From Bacillota bacterium (GTDB lineage Bacteria > Bacillota > Clostridia > Lachnospirales > Lachnospiraceae), in contig JAEYLX010000026.1 in assembly GCA_023407575.1 (NCBI GenBank), positions 372,001 to 436,000 of the forward strand: a DNA stretch of 64,000 nt. Direction: 5' to 3'. Below are positions 16,659 through 26,143 of this stretch, in pieces. The translations under genes were made by a program, and so were the position numbers. The notes beneath the pieces were generated by a model. That model was not told the origin of the DNA and did no database searches. It worked only from the letters and a program-made list of their open reading frames with translations. The stretch's first letter is position 1. Each line of letters starts with the position of its first letter.

Positions 16659-17714
16659 TTGATTGAGGTTAAAAATTTAGTGAAGCGTTATGGAAATCAT
16701 GCAGCAGTTGATGATTTGTCCTTCACTGTGGAAAGAGGGCAGGTACTTGGTTTTCTGGGTCCCAATGGGGCTGGGAAATCTACTACCATGAACATCATTA
16801 CGGGTTACATTTCTGCTACGGAAGGGCAGGTAACTATCAATGGTATTGATGTATTTGAGGAACCGGAGGAAGTAAAGAAAATGATTGGGTATCTTCCGGA
16901 ATTCCCACCTTTATATCCAGATATGACAGTAAAGGAATACCTGTCTTTTGTTGCTGAATTGAAAAAAGTAAATCGATCAGATCGGCAGCAAATGATAGCA
17001 GAAATCATGGAGTCCACAAAGATTACTCCAATGGCAAATCGTTTAATAAAGCATTTATCAAAAGGGTATAAGCAAAGAGTTGGTCTTGCTCAGGCAATCA
17101 TGGGATATCCGGAATTAATTATATTGGATGAGCCAACCGTTGGTCTTGATCCCAAGCAGATTATAGAAATTAGAGATTTAATTAAAGAGTTAAGTAAAAA
17201 CCATACAGTTATTCTCAGCTCACATATCATGCAGGAGGTAAGTGCGGTATGTGATATGGTAATGATTATTAATCAAGGGAAATTAGTTTTAAGTGATAAG
17301 CCAGAGAATCTTAGTTCACGGCTTGGAGCCACCGGAGGATTAAAGCTTTCCGTAAAAGGAAATAGAGATATAGTGATATCGGCTTTAAATCGTATGGAAC
17401 ATGTAACGAGTATTGAGGAACAACCATCCGAGAAGGAAGGTGTGATTGAACTTACTTTAAACTGTGCGGTTGATGTGGACATCCGGGAGGCGGTATTCTA
17501 TGCCTTATGTGAGGCTAAAACGCCAATTCTAGAGATGCAGTCTGTACGTATGAGTTTGGAGGATATCTTCTTGCAGGTTACTGGCAACAACAAAGCAGCC
17601 TTCGATAATGAGTCTAAGGTAGAGCCAATGGATAAAGAATCAGATCAGCCAGAGCCAATGGTGGATGGAAATGAGAAAGAAGAGGAGGTAAACACAGATG
17701 CTAGCAATTTATAA
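16659..17714 (+). CDS. ABC-2 transporter ATP-binding protein (GldA-like)
   Basis: 351-residue ATPase. Walker A 'GPNGAGKST' (about 38-46), signature 'LSKGYKQRVGLAQ' (a Lys replaces the second Gly of LSGGQ, common in this subfamily), Walker B 'LIILDEPTVGLDP' and 'LSSHIMQEV'. An added C-terminal regulatory domain (about 215-310) is followed by an acidic tail rich in Glu, Asp, Pro and Met. It begins with TTG, 8 bases after AAGGAGG (16644-16650). The next gene begins inside its 3' end (17-base overlap), so translation is coupled. With the following three genes it forms a GldA-permease-GldG-DUF4340 set, known from gliding bacteroidetes and widespread in other phyla with no settled substrate. Confidence 0.9.
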   Translation: MIEVKNLVKRYGNHAAVDDLSFTVERGQVLGFLGPNGAGKSTTMNIITGYISATEGQVTINGIDVFEEPEEVKKMIGYLPEFPPLYPDMTVKEYLSFVAELKKVNRSDRQQMIAEIMESTKITPMANRLIKHLSKGYKQRVGLAQAIMGYPELIILDEPTVGLDPKQIIEIRDLIKELSKNHTVILSSHIMQEVSAVCDMVMIINQGKLVLSDKPENLSSRLGATGGLKLSVKGNRDIVISALNRMEHVTSIEEQPSEKEGVIELTLNCAVDVDIREAVFYALCEAKTPILEMQSVRMSLEDIFLQVTGNNKAAFDNESKVEPMDKESDQPEPMVDGNEKEEEVNTDASNL

Positions 17715-18561
17715 AAAAGAACTACGATCTTATTTTAATTCAATGATTGGATATGTATTTATAGCTTTTTTTCTACTAATCATTGGCATCTTTTTTACCG
17801 TATATAATTTCTTCTATGGATATGCTGATTTTGAATATACGCTATCCTCAACAACCTTTATCTTTGCATTGCTAATTCCATTACTGACGATGCGTGTAAT
17901 AGCAGAGGAAAACAGGCAGAAAACGGACCAATTGTTATTAACAGCTCCCATTTCTGCCACATCAATTGTGTTGGGTAAACTATTTGCATTAATCACGATT
18001 TTTGTGCTTCCAATGTTAATTACCTGTTTCTACCCATTGATCTTATCAAAGTATGGTGTTGTGACCTTTTCTACTGCTTATGTCGGAATTCTGGCATTTA
18101 CTCTTTTAGGCGCAGCTTATCTATCCATCGGTCTTTTCATTTCATCTTTGACTGAAAGCCAGGTTGTTGCAGCGGTAATATCCTTTGGTGTATTTTTATT
18201 TACAATATTGATGGATGGAATTTCTTCCATGCTACCCTCGAATAACAAGTCAGCAGTCTTCATTTTTACTGCGCTTATCGTGGTGTTATGCTTCATCTTG
18301 TATCGTATGATGCATAATTTAACCCTTTCTGTCATATTAGGGTTACTGATAGAAGCTGGACTTCTCTTAATCTATATATTGAAGCCTATGTTACTGGATG
18401 GTTCTGTTGCTAATATATTTGGATGGCTATCTGTTACAACCAGATTTACTAATTTTGATATGGGCATTTTGGATGTTTCAGCTCTTGTTTATTATATTAG
18501 TGTCATCTGCTTGTTTTCGTTTTTAACTGTTCAGGTAATAAAAAAGAAGAGATGGAGCTAG
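17698..18561 (+). CDS. ABC-2 type permease (GldF-like)
   Basis: 287-residue membrane protein with six hydrophobic segments and the ABC-2 pattern: N-terminal 'LAIYKKELRSYFNSMIGYVF', 'LLIPLLTMRVIAEENRQKTD' and 'LLLTAPISATSIVLGKLFA'. It overlaps the ATPase gene by 17 bases and is 16 bases ahead of the GldG-like gene. It would form the transmembrane part of the transporter. Confidence 0.9.
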   Translation: MLAIYKKELRSYFNSMIGYVFIAFFLLIIGIFFTVYNFFYGYADFEYTLSSTTFIFALLIPLLTMRVIAEENRQKTDQLLLTAPISATSIVLGKLFALITIFVLPMLITCFYPLILSKYGVVTFSTAYVGILAFTLLGAAYLSIGLFISSLTESQVVAAVISFGVFLFTILMDGISSMLPSNNKSAVFIFTALIVVLCFILYRMMHNLTLSVILGLLIEAGLLLIYILKPMLLDGSVANIFGWLSVTTRFTNFDMGILDVSALVYYISVICLFSFLTVQVIKKKRWS

Positions 18562-18577
18562 GGAGGAGGACGATACA

Positions 18578-20080
18578 GTGAAAAAGATTAATATTGAGAA
18601 TAAAAATGAATATGAAAATAAGAATGAAAATGAAAATAGCAATGAAAATAAAAAGAATAACTTTATCGGAGGTATCAAGGCATCCTTTTCCGGTAGAAAG
18701 TTTAAAACAGGTGCATATACAACCGTATTATCAGTAGTTGTAATAATTATTATATTAGTGGTTAATTTAGTGGTTTCCAAAATGAATTTACAAATTGATT
18801 TAAGTTCACAGTCCATGTTTACATTGACAGAGGACACTAAGAATTTGTTAAAAGGATTAGAAGATGATATTACAATCTATTACGTCGTATCCCAGGGAAA
18901 TGAGACAAAAGAATTTGAGAATATTGCTAAGTTATATGATAGTGCTTCTAATAAGATTGCTCTAGAGTATAAAGATCCAGTTCTTTATCCGAACTTTGCC
19001 TCTAAGTATGTGGATGATGAGATTGCACAGAACAGTTTTCTGGTGGTGAATAATACAAATCAGAGAGCCAAATATATTCCAGGTGCTGACCTATTGGTAC
19101 AGGAGTTAAATTACCAAACCTACTCCATGGATACTACCGGAATTGATGTAGAAGGTGAATTAACCTCAGCCATATCCTATGTAACAACGGAGGACTTACC
19201 CGTGATGTATGTGGTGGAAGGGCATGGTGAGACAGCAGCAGGCGATACCTTTAATTCCTCTTTGGATAAGATGAATGTTGAGGTACAGACACTTGCTACA
19301 GCAACTCAGACAAGTATTCCAAAGGATTGTGATATTCTTTACATTAATGCACCTCAAACAGATTTTACAGAGGAAGAAGCAACAATAATAAAAGACTATC
19401 TGGCAGCAGGTGGAAAAGCAATTATTAATATAAACTACTTGGATTATGATTGTCCTAATCTCTTATCAATCCTAGATTACTATGGTATTGAGATGGTTAA
19501 GGGTATGGTTTTTGAAGGTGATTCAGGAATGCATATGGCGAACTATCCTCATGTAATGTATCCTACAATTGAAAGTCATGATATTACTGACCTGGCAAGT
19601 GATAATCAGATACCTATCTTAATGCCATATGCTTCTGGATTACTCATCTCCGATACAACAAGAAGTTCCTTGACCGTTGAGCCGTTGTTAACAACCTCTG
19701 ATGCTGCTTATTCTAAGGTGGCTGATAGTATTACCGTGGCAGATAAAGAAGAAGGAGATATTGACGGACCTTTCTATTTAGGATTAGTAGCTACAGATAC
19801 TTACAATGATAATACAGCAAGCTTAGTGGTGTATTCCACGGAAATGACCTTTTCAGATGATACCTCAAAATATAGCAATACAGACCTTCTTTCCGGTACG
19901 GTAGGTTATCTTGTGGGGGATAGAACTACAATTTCCATTCCTACCAAGAGTCTTAGTGAGAGTTACATTTCAACAACAGAACTGGAAGTAATTCTGTGGG
20001 GAGGATTTGCAGTTGCAGTTATTCCGTTACTGATACTAATTAGTGGTGGTGTAATCTGTTTTAGAAGGAGGAGAAAGTAA
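18578..20080 (+). CDS. GldG-like ABC-2 auxiliary protein
   Basis: 500-residue membrane-anchored extracytoplasmic protein of the GldG/ABC_transp_aux type (PF09822-like). GTG start 7-8 bases after GGGAGGAGG. The N-terminus is a low-complexity Asn/Glu/Lys tract (residues 4-27) produced by repeated GAAAAT-like hexamers, followed by a membrane segment (about 47-67), the domain beginning 'NLQIDLSSQSMFTLTEDTKN' typical of GldG, and a C-terminal membrane helix (about 472-494) with a basic tail. 'VMYVVEGHGE' and 'YLAAGGKAIININ' are family landmarks. Its last base overlaps the first of the next gene. Confidence 0.85.
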   Translation: MKKINIENKNEYENKNENENSNENKKNNFIGGIKASFSGRKFKTGAYTTVLSVVVIIIILVVNLVVSKMNLQIDLSSQSMFTLTEDTKNLLKGLEDDITIYYVVSQGNETKEFENIAKLYDSASNKIALEYKDPVLYPNFASKYVDDEIAQNSFLVVNNTNQRAKYIPGADLLVQELNYQTYSMDTTGIDVEGELTSAISYVTTEDLPVMYVVEGHGETAAGDTFNSSLDKMNVEVQTLATATQTSIPKDCDILYINAPQTDFTEEEATIIKDYLAAGGKAIININYLDYDCPNLLSILDYYGIEMVKGMVFEGDSGMHMANYPHVMYPTIESHDITDLASDNQIPILMPYASGLLISDTTRSSLTVEPLLTTSDAAYSKVADSITVADKEEGDIDGPFYLGLVATDTYNDNTASLVVYSTEMTFSDDTSKYSNTDLLSGTVGYLVGDRTTISIPTKSLSESYISTTELEVILWGGFAVAVIPLLILISGGVICFRRRRK

Positions 20081-21573
20081 TGAATAAAAGGAAGAAAAGA
20101 AACATAGTCACTATGATTTCCCTCCTTTTCGTATTAGCCGCTCTTCTTGTTATCTATTTTCTTATTAACAAAGCACCAGCAGTAACCGATGACGCAGAGG
20201 AAGTAACACCTGCCATTGATTTGGCTACAGTTGATACAACACAGGTAAAATCCTTGCACTATGTGCGAGAGGATACCGATCTGACACTAACCTTAAAGGA
20301 TGAGGTGTGGATTAGTGAGAAAGAACCGGAACGACCAATCAATCAGGATTATGTGGAAGCAATTCTTAACGCAGTAAATGATATTAAAGCAGACCGTCTT
20401 ATCATGGAAAATCCAGAAAGCTTAGCAGATTATGGCTTAGCAGAGCCAGTAGCAGTACTGGAAGCAAACCTGCAGGATGGAACCACAGTCACAGTAAAAG
20501 TGGGAAATGAAGCAGGCGATTCTCTGGGCTATTACGGTATGGTCAATGATGACGGAACAGTATATCTATTACCCATAGAGATAGGTTCAGCACTTCAGTA
20601 TAATGATACACAGATGACTGCAGTAGAGGCAGCAACAACGATTGAAGCTGCAAATATTACTTCTTTAACGGTTGACAAGAGTGATGGTGAGAAGTTTGAA
20701 CTGAAATATGTAGAGGATGGTAAGCTGGACAATGCGGGTACCAATAATCCCTGGCAGCTGCTGTCTCCTTACGGCGAAGGATATACGGCAGTTACAACAG
20801 AGGTGACCGATTTCTTAGCAAATTATACAACGTTCACCTATCTAAAATGTGTGGATTATACAGGGGAAGATCTTGAGAAGTATGGTTTGGATGTACCAAC
20901 TGCAACCATTAACCTGGAATACTTTACAACACGTACGGAAACCCTTGAAACACCAGAGACAGACCCCGATACGGGAGAAGAGGTAACAGAAAAGACTTAC
21001 AAGGATGAGCAGGTATATACAGCTTATATTGGAGATAAAAATGAGGAGGGTGATTATTACATTAGAGTAGAAGACAGTAACCTTATCTATACAATTGGGG
21101 CAAGTGCAATTGATACTATGCTAGCTCCGGATGCATTCTCTATTGTAAATAGTTACATTGATATACCTGCCATAGATTCTGTAGACCAGGTTGTTATAGA
21201 TAGTAAAGATCAAACTTACACCTTAAAGCTGGAACGTTCTACGGAAGAAAATACAGAGGGCGAAGAAGAAACCACAACAAGTTATTATTACAACACTAAT
21301 ACTGCGGAAGAAGATGCCTTTAAAACCTTATATCAATCAATTATTTCCTTGACCTATGATGCAGAGGTAAAAGATACAGTAGAAACAAAAGGCCTACAGC
21401 CATATCTAACACTTAACTTCCAGGTGTCCGGTGAACAGGAAACTACATTGGTAACGACTTTTCTGCCATATGACGATAGCTTCTATCTAGTTCAGAAGGA
21501 TGGAAAAGCCTATTTCCTGGTAGATAAGAGAAAAGTTGATGATATGTTACAAGCCGTCAGAGATTTTAAATAA
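20080..21573 (+). CDS. DUF4340-domain membrane-anchored protein
   Basis: 497-residue protein with an N-terminal membrane anchor (about 6-28) and an extracytoplasmic acidic beta-rich region containing the DUF4340 pattern ('EKEPERPINQDYVEAILNAV', 'LADYGLAEPVAVLEA', then a second similar unit 'DLEKYGLDVPTATINLEYFT'). DUF4340 proteins regularly follow GldG-like genes and are presumed partners of the transporter. TAATG overlap with the preceding stop. It is the last gene of the operon. Biochemical role unknown. Confidence 0.85.
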   Translation: MNKRKKRNIVTMISLLFVLAALLVIYFLINKAPAVTDDAEEVTPAIDLATVDTTQVKSLHYVREDTDLTLTLKDEVWISEKEPERPINQDYVEAILNAVNDIKADRLIMENPESLADYGLAEPVAVLEANLQDGTTVTVKVGNEAGDSLGYYGMVNDDGTVYLLPIEIGSALQYNDTQMTAVEAATTIEAANITSLTVDKSDGEKFELKYVEDGKLDNAGTNNPWQLLSPYGEGYTAVTTEVTDFLANYTTFTYLKCVDYTGEDLEKYGLDVPTATINLEYFTTRTETLETPETDPDTGEEVTEKTYKDEQVYTAYIGDKNEEGDYYIRVEDSNLIYTIGASAIDTMLAPDAFSIVNSYIDIPAIDSVDQVVIDSKDQTYTLKLERSTEENTEGEEETTTSYYYNTNTAEEDAFKTLYQSIISLTYDAEVKDTVETKGLQPYLTLNFQVSGEQETTLVTTFLPYDDSFYLVQKDGKAYFLVDKRKVDDMLQAVRDFK

Positions 21574-21633
21574 AGGTATGAGATTTCATCGCTCTAATAT
21601 AGATAAATTGAATCGTTGCTAAAGAAAAAATAG

Positions 21634-21790
21634 AAAAAAGCACGGATATAACTTCCAGCTATGCATTGTTGAACGGGTAGGCTGTTGTTTTGTTATGGAA
21701 ATAGCGAGCATTTATGTTTGTTAGCGAGATAACAAAATTAGCAGGATGTCGGTCAATCTAAGTATTAGGAAGCGGTATCCGTGTTTTTTC
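21634..21790 (+). ncRNA. Rod-shaped structured RNA candidate / long terminator hairpin
   Basis: A 157-base segment folds end to end. The closing stem is CACGGATA (21641-21648) with TATCCGTG (21776-21783), extended outward by A6/T6. Next come CTTCC (21652-21656) with GGAAG (21768-21772), an internal bubble of about 12 + 11 bases, TTGAACGG with TCGGTCAA, and a long upper stem containing TTTTGTTAT/ATAACAAAA. The apical loop is about 32 bases. The architecture resembles 6S RNA (closing stem, central bubble, apical stem, U-rich end), but primary-sequence identity is unproven and no strong promoter was seen directly upstream. It may simply end the upstream operon. Confidence 0.5.
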
Positions 21791-21871
21791 TATTATTAAT
21801 TGAAATAATAATCTAACATGTCTATGAGGGTACGTAGTACTTTTCTATTATTTTTATTTGCAGAGATAAAC

Positions 21872-21901
21872 TTGTACGAATAATACTCCCCTTGGTATAA
21901 T
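21872..21901 (+). promoter_or_regulatory. Promoter of the SpoIID-like gene
   Basis: TTGTAC (21872-21877), 18-bp spacer, perfect TATAAT (21896-21901), 68 bp before the ATG. Confidence 0.65.
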
Positions 21902-21969
21902 ATATTAACATATGAGAGAAACAAGCATTACATATAAAGGGGCAGTCGGGACCTGGAATAGGAGCGGTA

Positions 21970-24657
21970 ATGAGCATAAAGAGAAAGCTAATTCTAATCG
22001 GTGTGTGTGTCGCGATCATTATCGTAGTTTTTACGGTTAATGTTATGCAAAAAATACAGGAGGATAAAAAGGGAACGCAAGAAAGTGTAGTGGATGAAAA
22101 TATAGTAACAAGAGCAGAGGCGTATCGTTTGTTAAGTTATCTTGAGTATAACAAATCGGAACGTGAGGCAATACCACTGGGCATCACCTATGCCGATGCA
22201 GAAATGTCAGATTGGTATGATACCTTTGTAAATGCTATTTGGAAAATGGGGTTAATTGAGGGCAATGTGACAGTTGCCCCGAGCGCCGCATTAACTTATG
22301 GTGATTGTAAGCAATTAATCGATAATTTGATTATAAAAAATCCAGAGTTTCAGGTGGTTTATTCTAATCTTAGCTTCAGTTTTTTAAAAGCACAAGAGGA
22401 CATGCTAATTCCAGAATTCCTGGAGCTGTATCAAGCATTACTAGCTACAGTTACAGGGGATACTCCCTTTGTGGAAAAGACTCTGTTTGTATTGGGAAGT
22501 GAAGCGAATGAGGATGGTCCTTCCCGTATGGTTACAGACGACGGAAATTATTACTATGCAAATGCAAAGAGCTATGAAGAGTATTTTACAGAGAATCCAG
22601 CAGCAGATATTACAGTAACACCGGGTCTATCCAATCTAGCGGATGATGCTTTAGATCAGGAGGGCTCCGATTTACAGGAGGATAATAAATCTGATGAGAA
22701 CTCTGATGAAAATACAACAAGTATTCAGGAAAACTCACAGGACCAAGGAAATGCGGAAGCTGGAAATGCGAATATATCAGAAGAGGAAGAACAAGCTGAT
22801 ACGGAAGATAAAAACAGTCAGCTAGGCCTTATTGATCGATACTTGGATCAGGGCGTTCAAGCTCTTGTATGTGACAAAGAAATTATTTATATTATGAAAC
22901 CTTCGGACGGTGAAACGGTATTGCGTAACGTTTGGATTGCAGAGGGGAAGGATTCAGAGGTACAGACCTTTGTTAATGGAATTAATCGAAGTTTTGCAAC
23001 CGTATATAATTTGTCCACAGAAATATCAAAGGTTATTGGCGATATTACAATATCCAATAAAAAAGTAATTAGTATTAGTGTAAAACCAGATGTAATTCAG
23101 GGAAAGGTTTTACGTACTGGTGAGAACTTCATTGAGGTTGAAGGGTATGGCGAAATTGAGTTAGAAGAAGATTATAAAATTTATAAGATTTATGGGACTT
23201 TGTCCATGGAACCAACGGGAAGTATTCTGGTGGGATATGAGACTACAGACTTCATTGTATCAGCAGGTAAGATTAGTGCTGCATTAATAACCGAGAGCAT
23301 TAAAGCGGAGAACATTCGAGTGCTTTTGGAGACAACGGGTTACAAGGGTATGTACCATGAGTCTGTCAAATTCACAGCAAATGAAAACTTTACCATAAGG
23401 ACGAAGGAAAGCAAGAAATCATATAAAGCTGGTGATACCGTAACCATAAAACCAACAAATAAATTGTTTTCAGAGGGCAGAATTACAATTGAAACAACCA
23501 CAGAAAAAGGAAAGATTGAACTGCTATCAGTGGAACGGTCTTATGGAAATCCTAAGTATCGTGGAAGTATTGAGATTTCTGCCGAGGATAGCGGATTAAT
23601 ATTAGTAAATGAACTTCCGCTTGAAGAATATCTCTATGCGGTAATTCCAAGTGAAATGCCCACAAGCTATGGAGAAGAAGCATTAAAGGTGCAGGCTCTT
23701 TGTGCAAGAACTTACGCGTATAAGCACCTTTTATCCAATAGTTTAAGTAAATATGGAGCGCATGTAAATGACAGTGTTGAATACCAGGTGTACAATAATA
23801 TTGCTGAAAATGAAACCTCAATCCTGGCAGTGAAGGATACCTATGGAAAGATCATTGAATATGAGGGAGAGGTTATTACGGCCTTATACTTCTCCACTTC
23901 CAGCGGACATACCGCAGATTCCTCAACTGCTTGGAATAGTAATTCTGATTTGCCATATTTAAAGGGAAAGCTTTTGGCTTCCAGTAAGGAAGGCGAAAGT
24001 TCAGAGGTGTTGCAGGATAATAAGGCATTATATGAAGATCTTTCTTCAGAAGAAAAGTTTGAGACCTTTATTAAAAGTAAGGATATCAGCACATATGATA
24101 GCAGCTTTGGTTGGTATCGTTGGAAGGTAACCCTAAGTGCTAAGGATATAAAGAAAGTAATTGATAAAAATCTTCCTCTTAGATATGCTGCAAATCCATC
24201 GGCAATACAGACAATGGCAAGTAAGGCAAAGGATGGTAGTGAGGCAGTATTTGAAAGCATTCCTGTGGATACAGTAGGAGACATTGTGGATATCAGTGTT
24301 GAAAAACGCGATAGTAGTGGGATGATTCTTGAATTATTGATTACAGGTAGTGAACATACCATTAAGGTAAAGACAGAATATAATATTAGAGCGCTATTAG
24401 CTCCTCTCTACGATACTATAATTAGAGCGGATGAAAGTGAAGTTAATAATTTAAGTGTATTACCAAGTGCCTTCTTTACCATTGATAAGAAGTCGGATAA
24501 GGGACTTAGCAGCGTAACCTTAACGGGTGGTGGTTATGGTCATGGTGTTGGTCTTAGCCAGAATGGTGTAAAAGGAATGGTAGATGCCGGTAAGAAATAT
24601 GAAGAAATTGTGACCTATTTTTATGAAGGAACAGAACTGGGATATATCTATGAATAA
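21970..24657 (+). CDS. SpoIID/LytB-domain protein with N-terminal SLH-like segment
   Basis: 895-residue secreted or membrane-anchored protein. N-terminal membrane segment (about 6-27), an SLH-like region (about 45-110: 'RAEAYRLLSYLEYN', 'MGLIEGNVTVAPSAALTYGD'), an acidic low-complexity linker (about 215-285), beta-rich middle domains, then a SpoIID/LytB domain from about residue 525: 'LPLEEYLYAVIPSEMPTSYG', 'EALKVQALCARTYAY', 'FSTSSGHTADSSTAW' and the closing 'GGGYGHGVGLSQNG'. SpoIID proteins are lytic transglycosylases acting on denuded glycan strands; the catalytic Glu would lie in 'PSEMP'. Its size and the wall-binding segment suggest a vegetative wall-remodelling paralogue rather than sporulation SpoIID itself. 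Monocistronic. Confidence 0.85.
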   Translation: MSIKRKLILIGVCVAIIIVVFTVNVMQKIQEDKKGTQESVVDENIVTRAEAYRLLSYLEYNKSEREAIPLGITYADAEMSDWYDTFVNAIWKMGLIEGNVTVAPSAALTYGDCKQLIDNLIIKNPEFQVVYSNLSFSFLKAQEDMLIPEFLELYQALLATVTGDTPFVEKTLFVLGSEANEDGPSRMVTDDGNYYYANAKSYEEYFTENPAADITVTPGLSNLADDALDQEGSDLQEDNKSDENSDENTTSIQENSQDQGNAEAGNANISEEEEQADTEDKNSQLGLIDRYLDQGVQALVCDKEIIYIMKPSDGETVLRNVWIAEGKDSEVQTFVNGINRSFATVYNLSTEISKVIGDITISNKKVISISVKPDVIQGKVLRTGENFIEVEGYGEIELEEDYKIYKIYGTLSMEPTGSILVGYETTDFIVSAGKISAALITESIKAENIRVLLETTGYKGMYHESVKFTANENFTIRTKESKKSYKAGDTVTIKPTNKLFSEGRITIETTTEKGKIELLSVERSYGNPKYRGSIEISAEDSGLILVNELPLEEYLYAVIPSEMPTSYGEEALKVQALCARTYAYKHLLSNSLSKYGAHVNDSVEYQVYNNIAENETSILAVKDTYGKIIEYEGEVITALYFSTSSGHTADSSTAWNSNSDLPYLKGKLLASSKEGESSEVLQDNKALYEDLSSEEKFETFIKSKDISTYDSSFGWYRWKVTLSAKDIKKVIDKNLPLRYAANPSAIQTMASKAKDGSEAVFESIPVDTVGDIVDISVEKRDSSGMILELLITGSEHTIKVKTEYNIRALLAPLYDTIIRADESEVNNLSVLPSAFFTIDKKSDKGLSSVTLTGGGYGHGVGLSQNGVKGMVDAGKKYEEIVTYFYEGTELGYIYE

Positions 24658-24663
24658 GTAATA

Positions 24664-24709
24664 AAAAAGTGCTTCGACCTGGACAGATCGTCTCGGTCGA
24701 AGCACTTTT
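24664..24709. terminator. Bidirectional terminator
   Basis: AAAAAGTGCTTCGACC (24664-24679) pairs with GGTCGAAGCACTTTT (24695-24709). A/T tracts on both flanks serve the convergent SpoIID-like and YihY-family genes. Confidence 0.9.
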
Positions 24710-24784
24710 ATACCCGAATGTACTTGCGTATACCATCGGCTGCAAACAGCTGGAGAAACTCGCATAGGGCGTTTCACCAGCGAG

Positions 24785-25642
24785 TTAAATGTTCTTACGA
24801 TAAATGAGTTTAATTTTATTTATAAAATCTTTATTTTCAAATAGTAAATTGAACTCGGCACCTAGAAACAGTAAGTACATACAAAAGTACATCCAGAGCA
24901 TAAAAAGTACGATAGCAGTAAGGCTTCCATACATGGCAGAGTAGTCAGAAAAATTATCAATGTAATAGGAAAAGGCATAAGAGAAACCCATCCAACCCGC
25001 GGCACAGATAACAGCACCTGGAAGTTCGTGCCTGAATTTAGCCTTTCTATTTGGTATGAAAACGTAGATAACCAGGAAGAACAGAATTAATACAATAAGA
25101 CCAAGTATAGTTCGAAGGCTAATAATAACAAGTGCAGTATCCATTAAAATGGGTATCTTGTGTTCAATCCAGTAAAACAGTCGATTACCGAATACGAATA
25201 AAATCATGGTTGCAATTAACATAAAGGCAAAAACTAAAGTATAGAAGGCAGAGGTAATTCGCAAAAGAAAGTACTTTCTCGTCTCTCTTATGGAATAAAC
25301 TTCATTTAACCCCTTCATGACAGCTAGAAAGCCTTTTCCTGCAGACCAAAGAGCGGAAATTGCAGTCACTGAAATTAAGGTTGTAGATATAGAATTATCA
25401 TAAATCTGAACAATTACTGTTACAAGCATGGAACGAACAGCAATAGGAAAGGCTTGTGTTATAAACGTGAGGATGGTACTTTCTCTGATTGGGAAGTATT
25501 GTACTATACTTAATAGCAACATAATAAAAGGGAAGAAGGCAATTATGATAAAAAAGGCTGCTTGTGCTGAGAAAGCGCCAATATGATCATCCCTGAATTT
25601 TCTGGACAGTAATCCAATTAAACGAATTGTGGATTTTATCAT
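24785..25642 (-). CDS. YihY/virulence factor BrkB family membrane protein
   Basis: 285-residue protein with six hydrophobic helices and the UPF0761 pattern: N-terminal 'DDHIGAFSAQAAFFIIIAFF', 'ISALWSAGKGFLAVMKGLNEVY', 'PNRKAKFRHELPGAVICAAGW' and 'YGSLTAIVLFMLWMYFCMYLL'. The family was once called ribonuclease BN in error; it is now regarded as a membrane transporter or channel of unknown substrate. Monocistronic. Confidence 0.88.
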   Translation of the reverse strand: MIKSTIRLIGLLSRKFRDDHIGAFSAQAAFFIIIAFFPFIMLLLSIVQYFPIRESTILTFITQAFPIAVRSMLVTVIVQIYDNSISTTLISVTAISALWSAGKGFLAVMKGLNEVYSIRETRKYFLLRITSAFYTLVFAFMLIATMILFVFGNRLFYWIEHKIPILMDTALVIISLRTILGLIVLILFFLVIYVFIPNRKAKFRHELPGAVICAAGWMGFSYAFSYYIDNFSDYSAMYGSLTAIVLFMLWMYFCMYLLFLGAEFNLLFENKDFINKIKLIYRKNI

Positions 25643-25752
25643 TTTACTACTCCATTCTTAAAAACGACATGAAATAATGCTTTGTATTATATGACAGTGG
25701 GACATTTTTTATGCTGTCGAAGAGAAAGTCGAAATATAAAGGAGGAAATTAT

Positions 25753-25781
25753 TTGTTCGAAAACTATGTTCATGATATAAT
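25753..25781 (+). promoter_or_regulatory. Promoter of the structured leader/TPR transcript
   Basis: TTGTTC (25753-25758), 17-bp spacer, perfect TATAAT (25776-25781). Transcription would begin near 25788, giving a leader of about 355 nt before the 47-codon gene. Confidence 0.6.
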
Positions 25782-25787
25782 GAATGC

Positions 25788-25930
25788 GGAATGAGGCATT
25801 GCAAGCTTGCTTGTAAATGCCGATTGGAGCAACAAGATCCTGAACGCGTTTTATGTTCAGGATATAATGTCGACAGACATTATATCAGCGCCGAACGAAG
25901 TGAGTGTGCAAAACTGGCACGAAGTACCAT
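25788..25930 (+). promoter_or_regulatory. Multi-hairpin 5' leader of unknown family
   Basis: Four self-complementary segments in series: GGCATT/AATGCC (25795-25800/25816-25821), ATCCTGAAC/GTTCAGGAT (25837-25845/25855-25863), GATATAATGTC/GACATTATATC (25861-25871/25876-25886) and GTGC/GCAC near 25905-25920. The second and third share GAT at 25861-25863, so they compete. The sequence around the promoter (GTTCATGATATAATG) is imperfectly repeated at 25855 (GTTCAGGATATAATG). No known riboswitch family was recognised. Confidence 0.45.
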
Positions 25931-26143
25931 AATAATTACCAGAAAGACTTGATTTTTCTAGCTTTTATAGTATGATAAATAAAGGATGTAAAATTTACTA
26001 AATAAAAATAAACCTACGTGGTTTCCTACATAAGCATAGATGGAAGGTACAAAACTCTCTACAAAAGAGTGGAAGAAAATATCCTGTAAATGGATTGGAC
26101 AAACCTTCTTAAATAATTATACTACAAATGGAGGGATAGGGAT

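Noticed and set aside
23841..24362. 173-codon minus-strand frame antisense to the SpoIID domain
   Set aside because: Shadow; the + strand domain is well conserved.
24720..24790. Inverted repeat AACTCGC...GCGAGTT near the YihY-family stop codon
   Set aside because: Only 7-bp arms with a long loop and no U tract; the neighbouring 16-bp bidirectional terminator explains the region.
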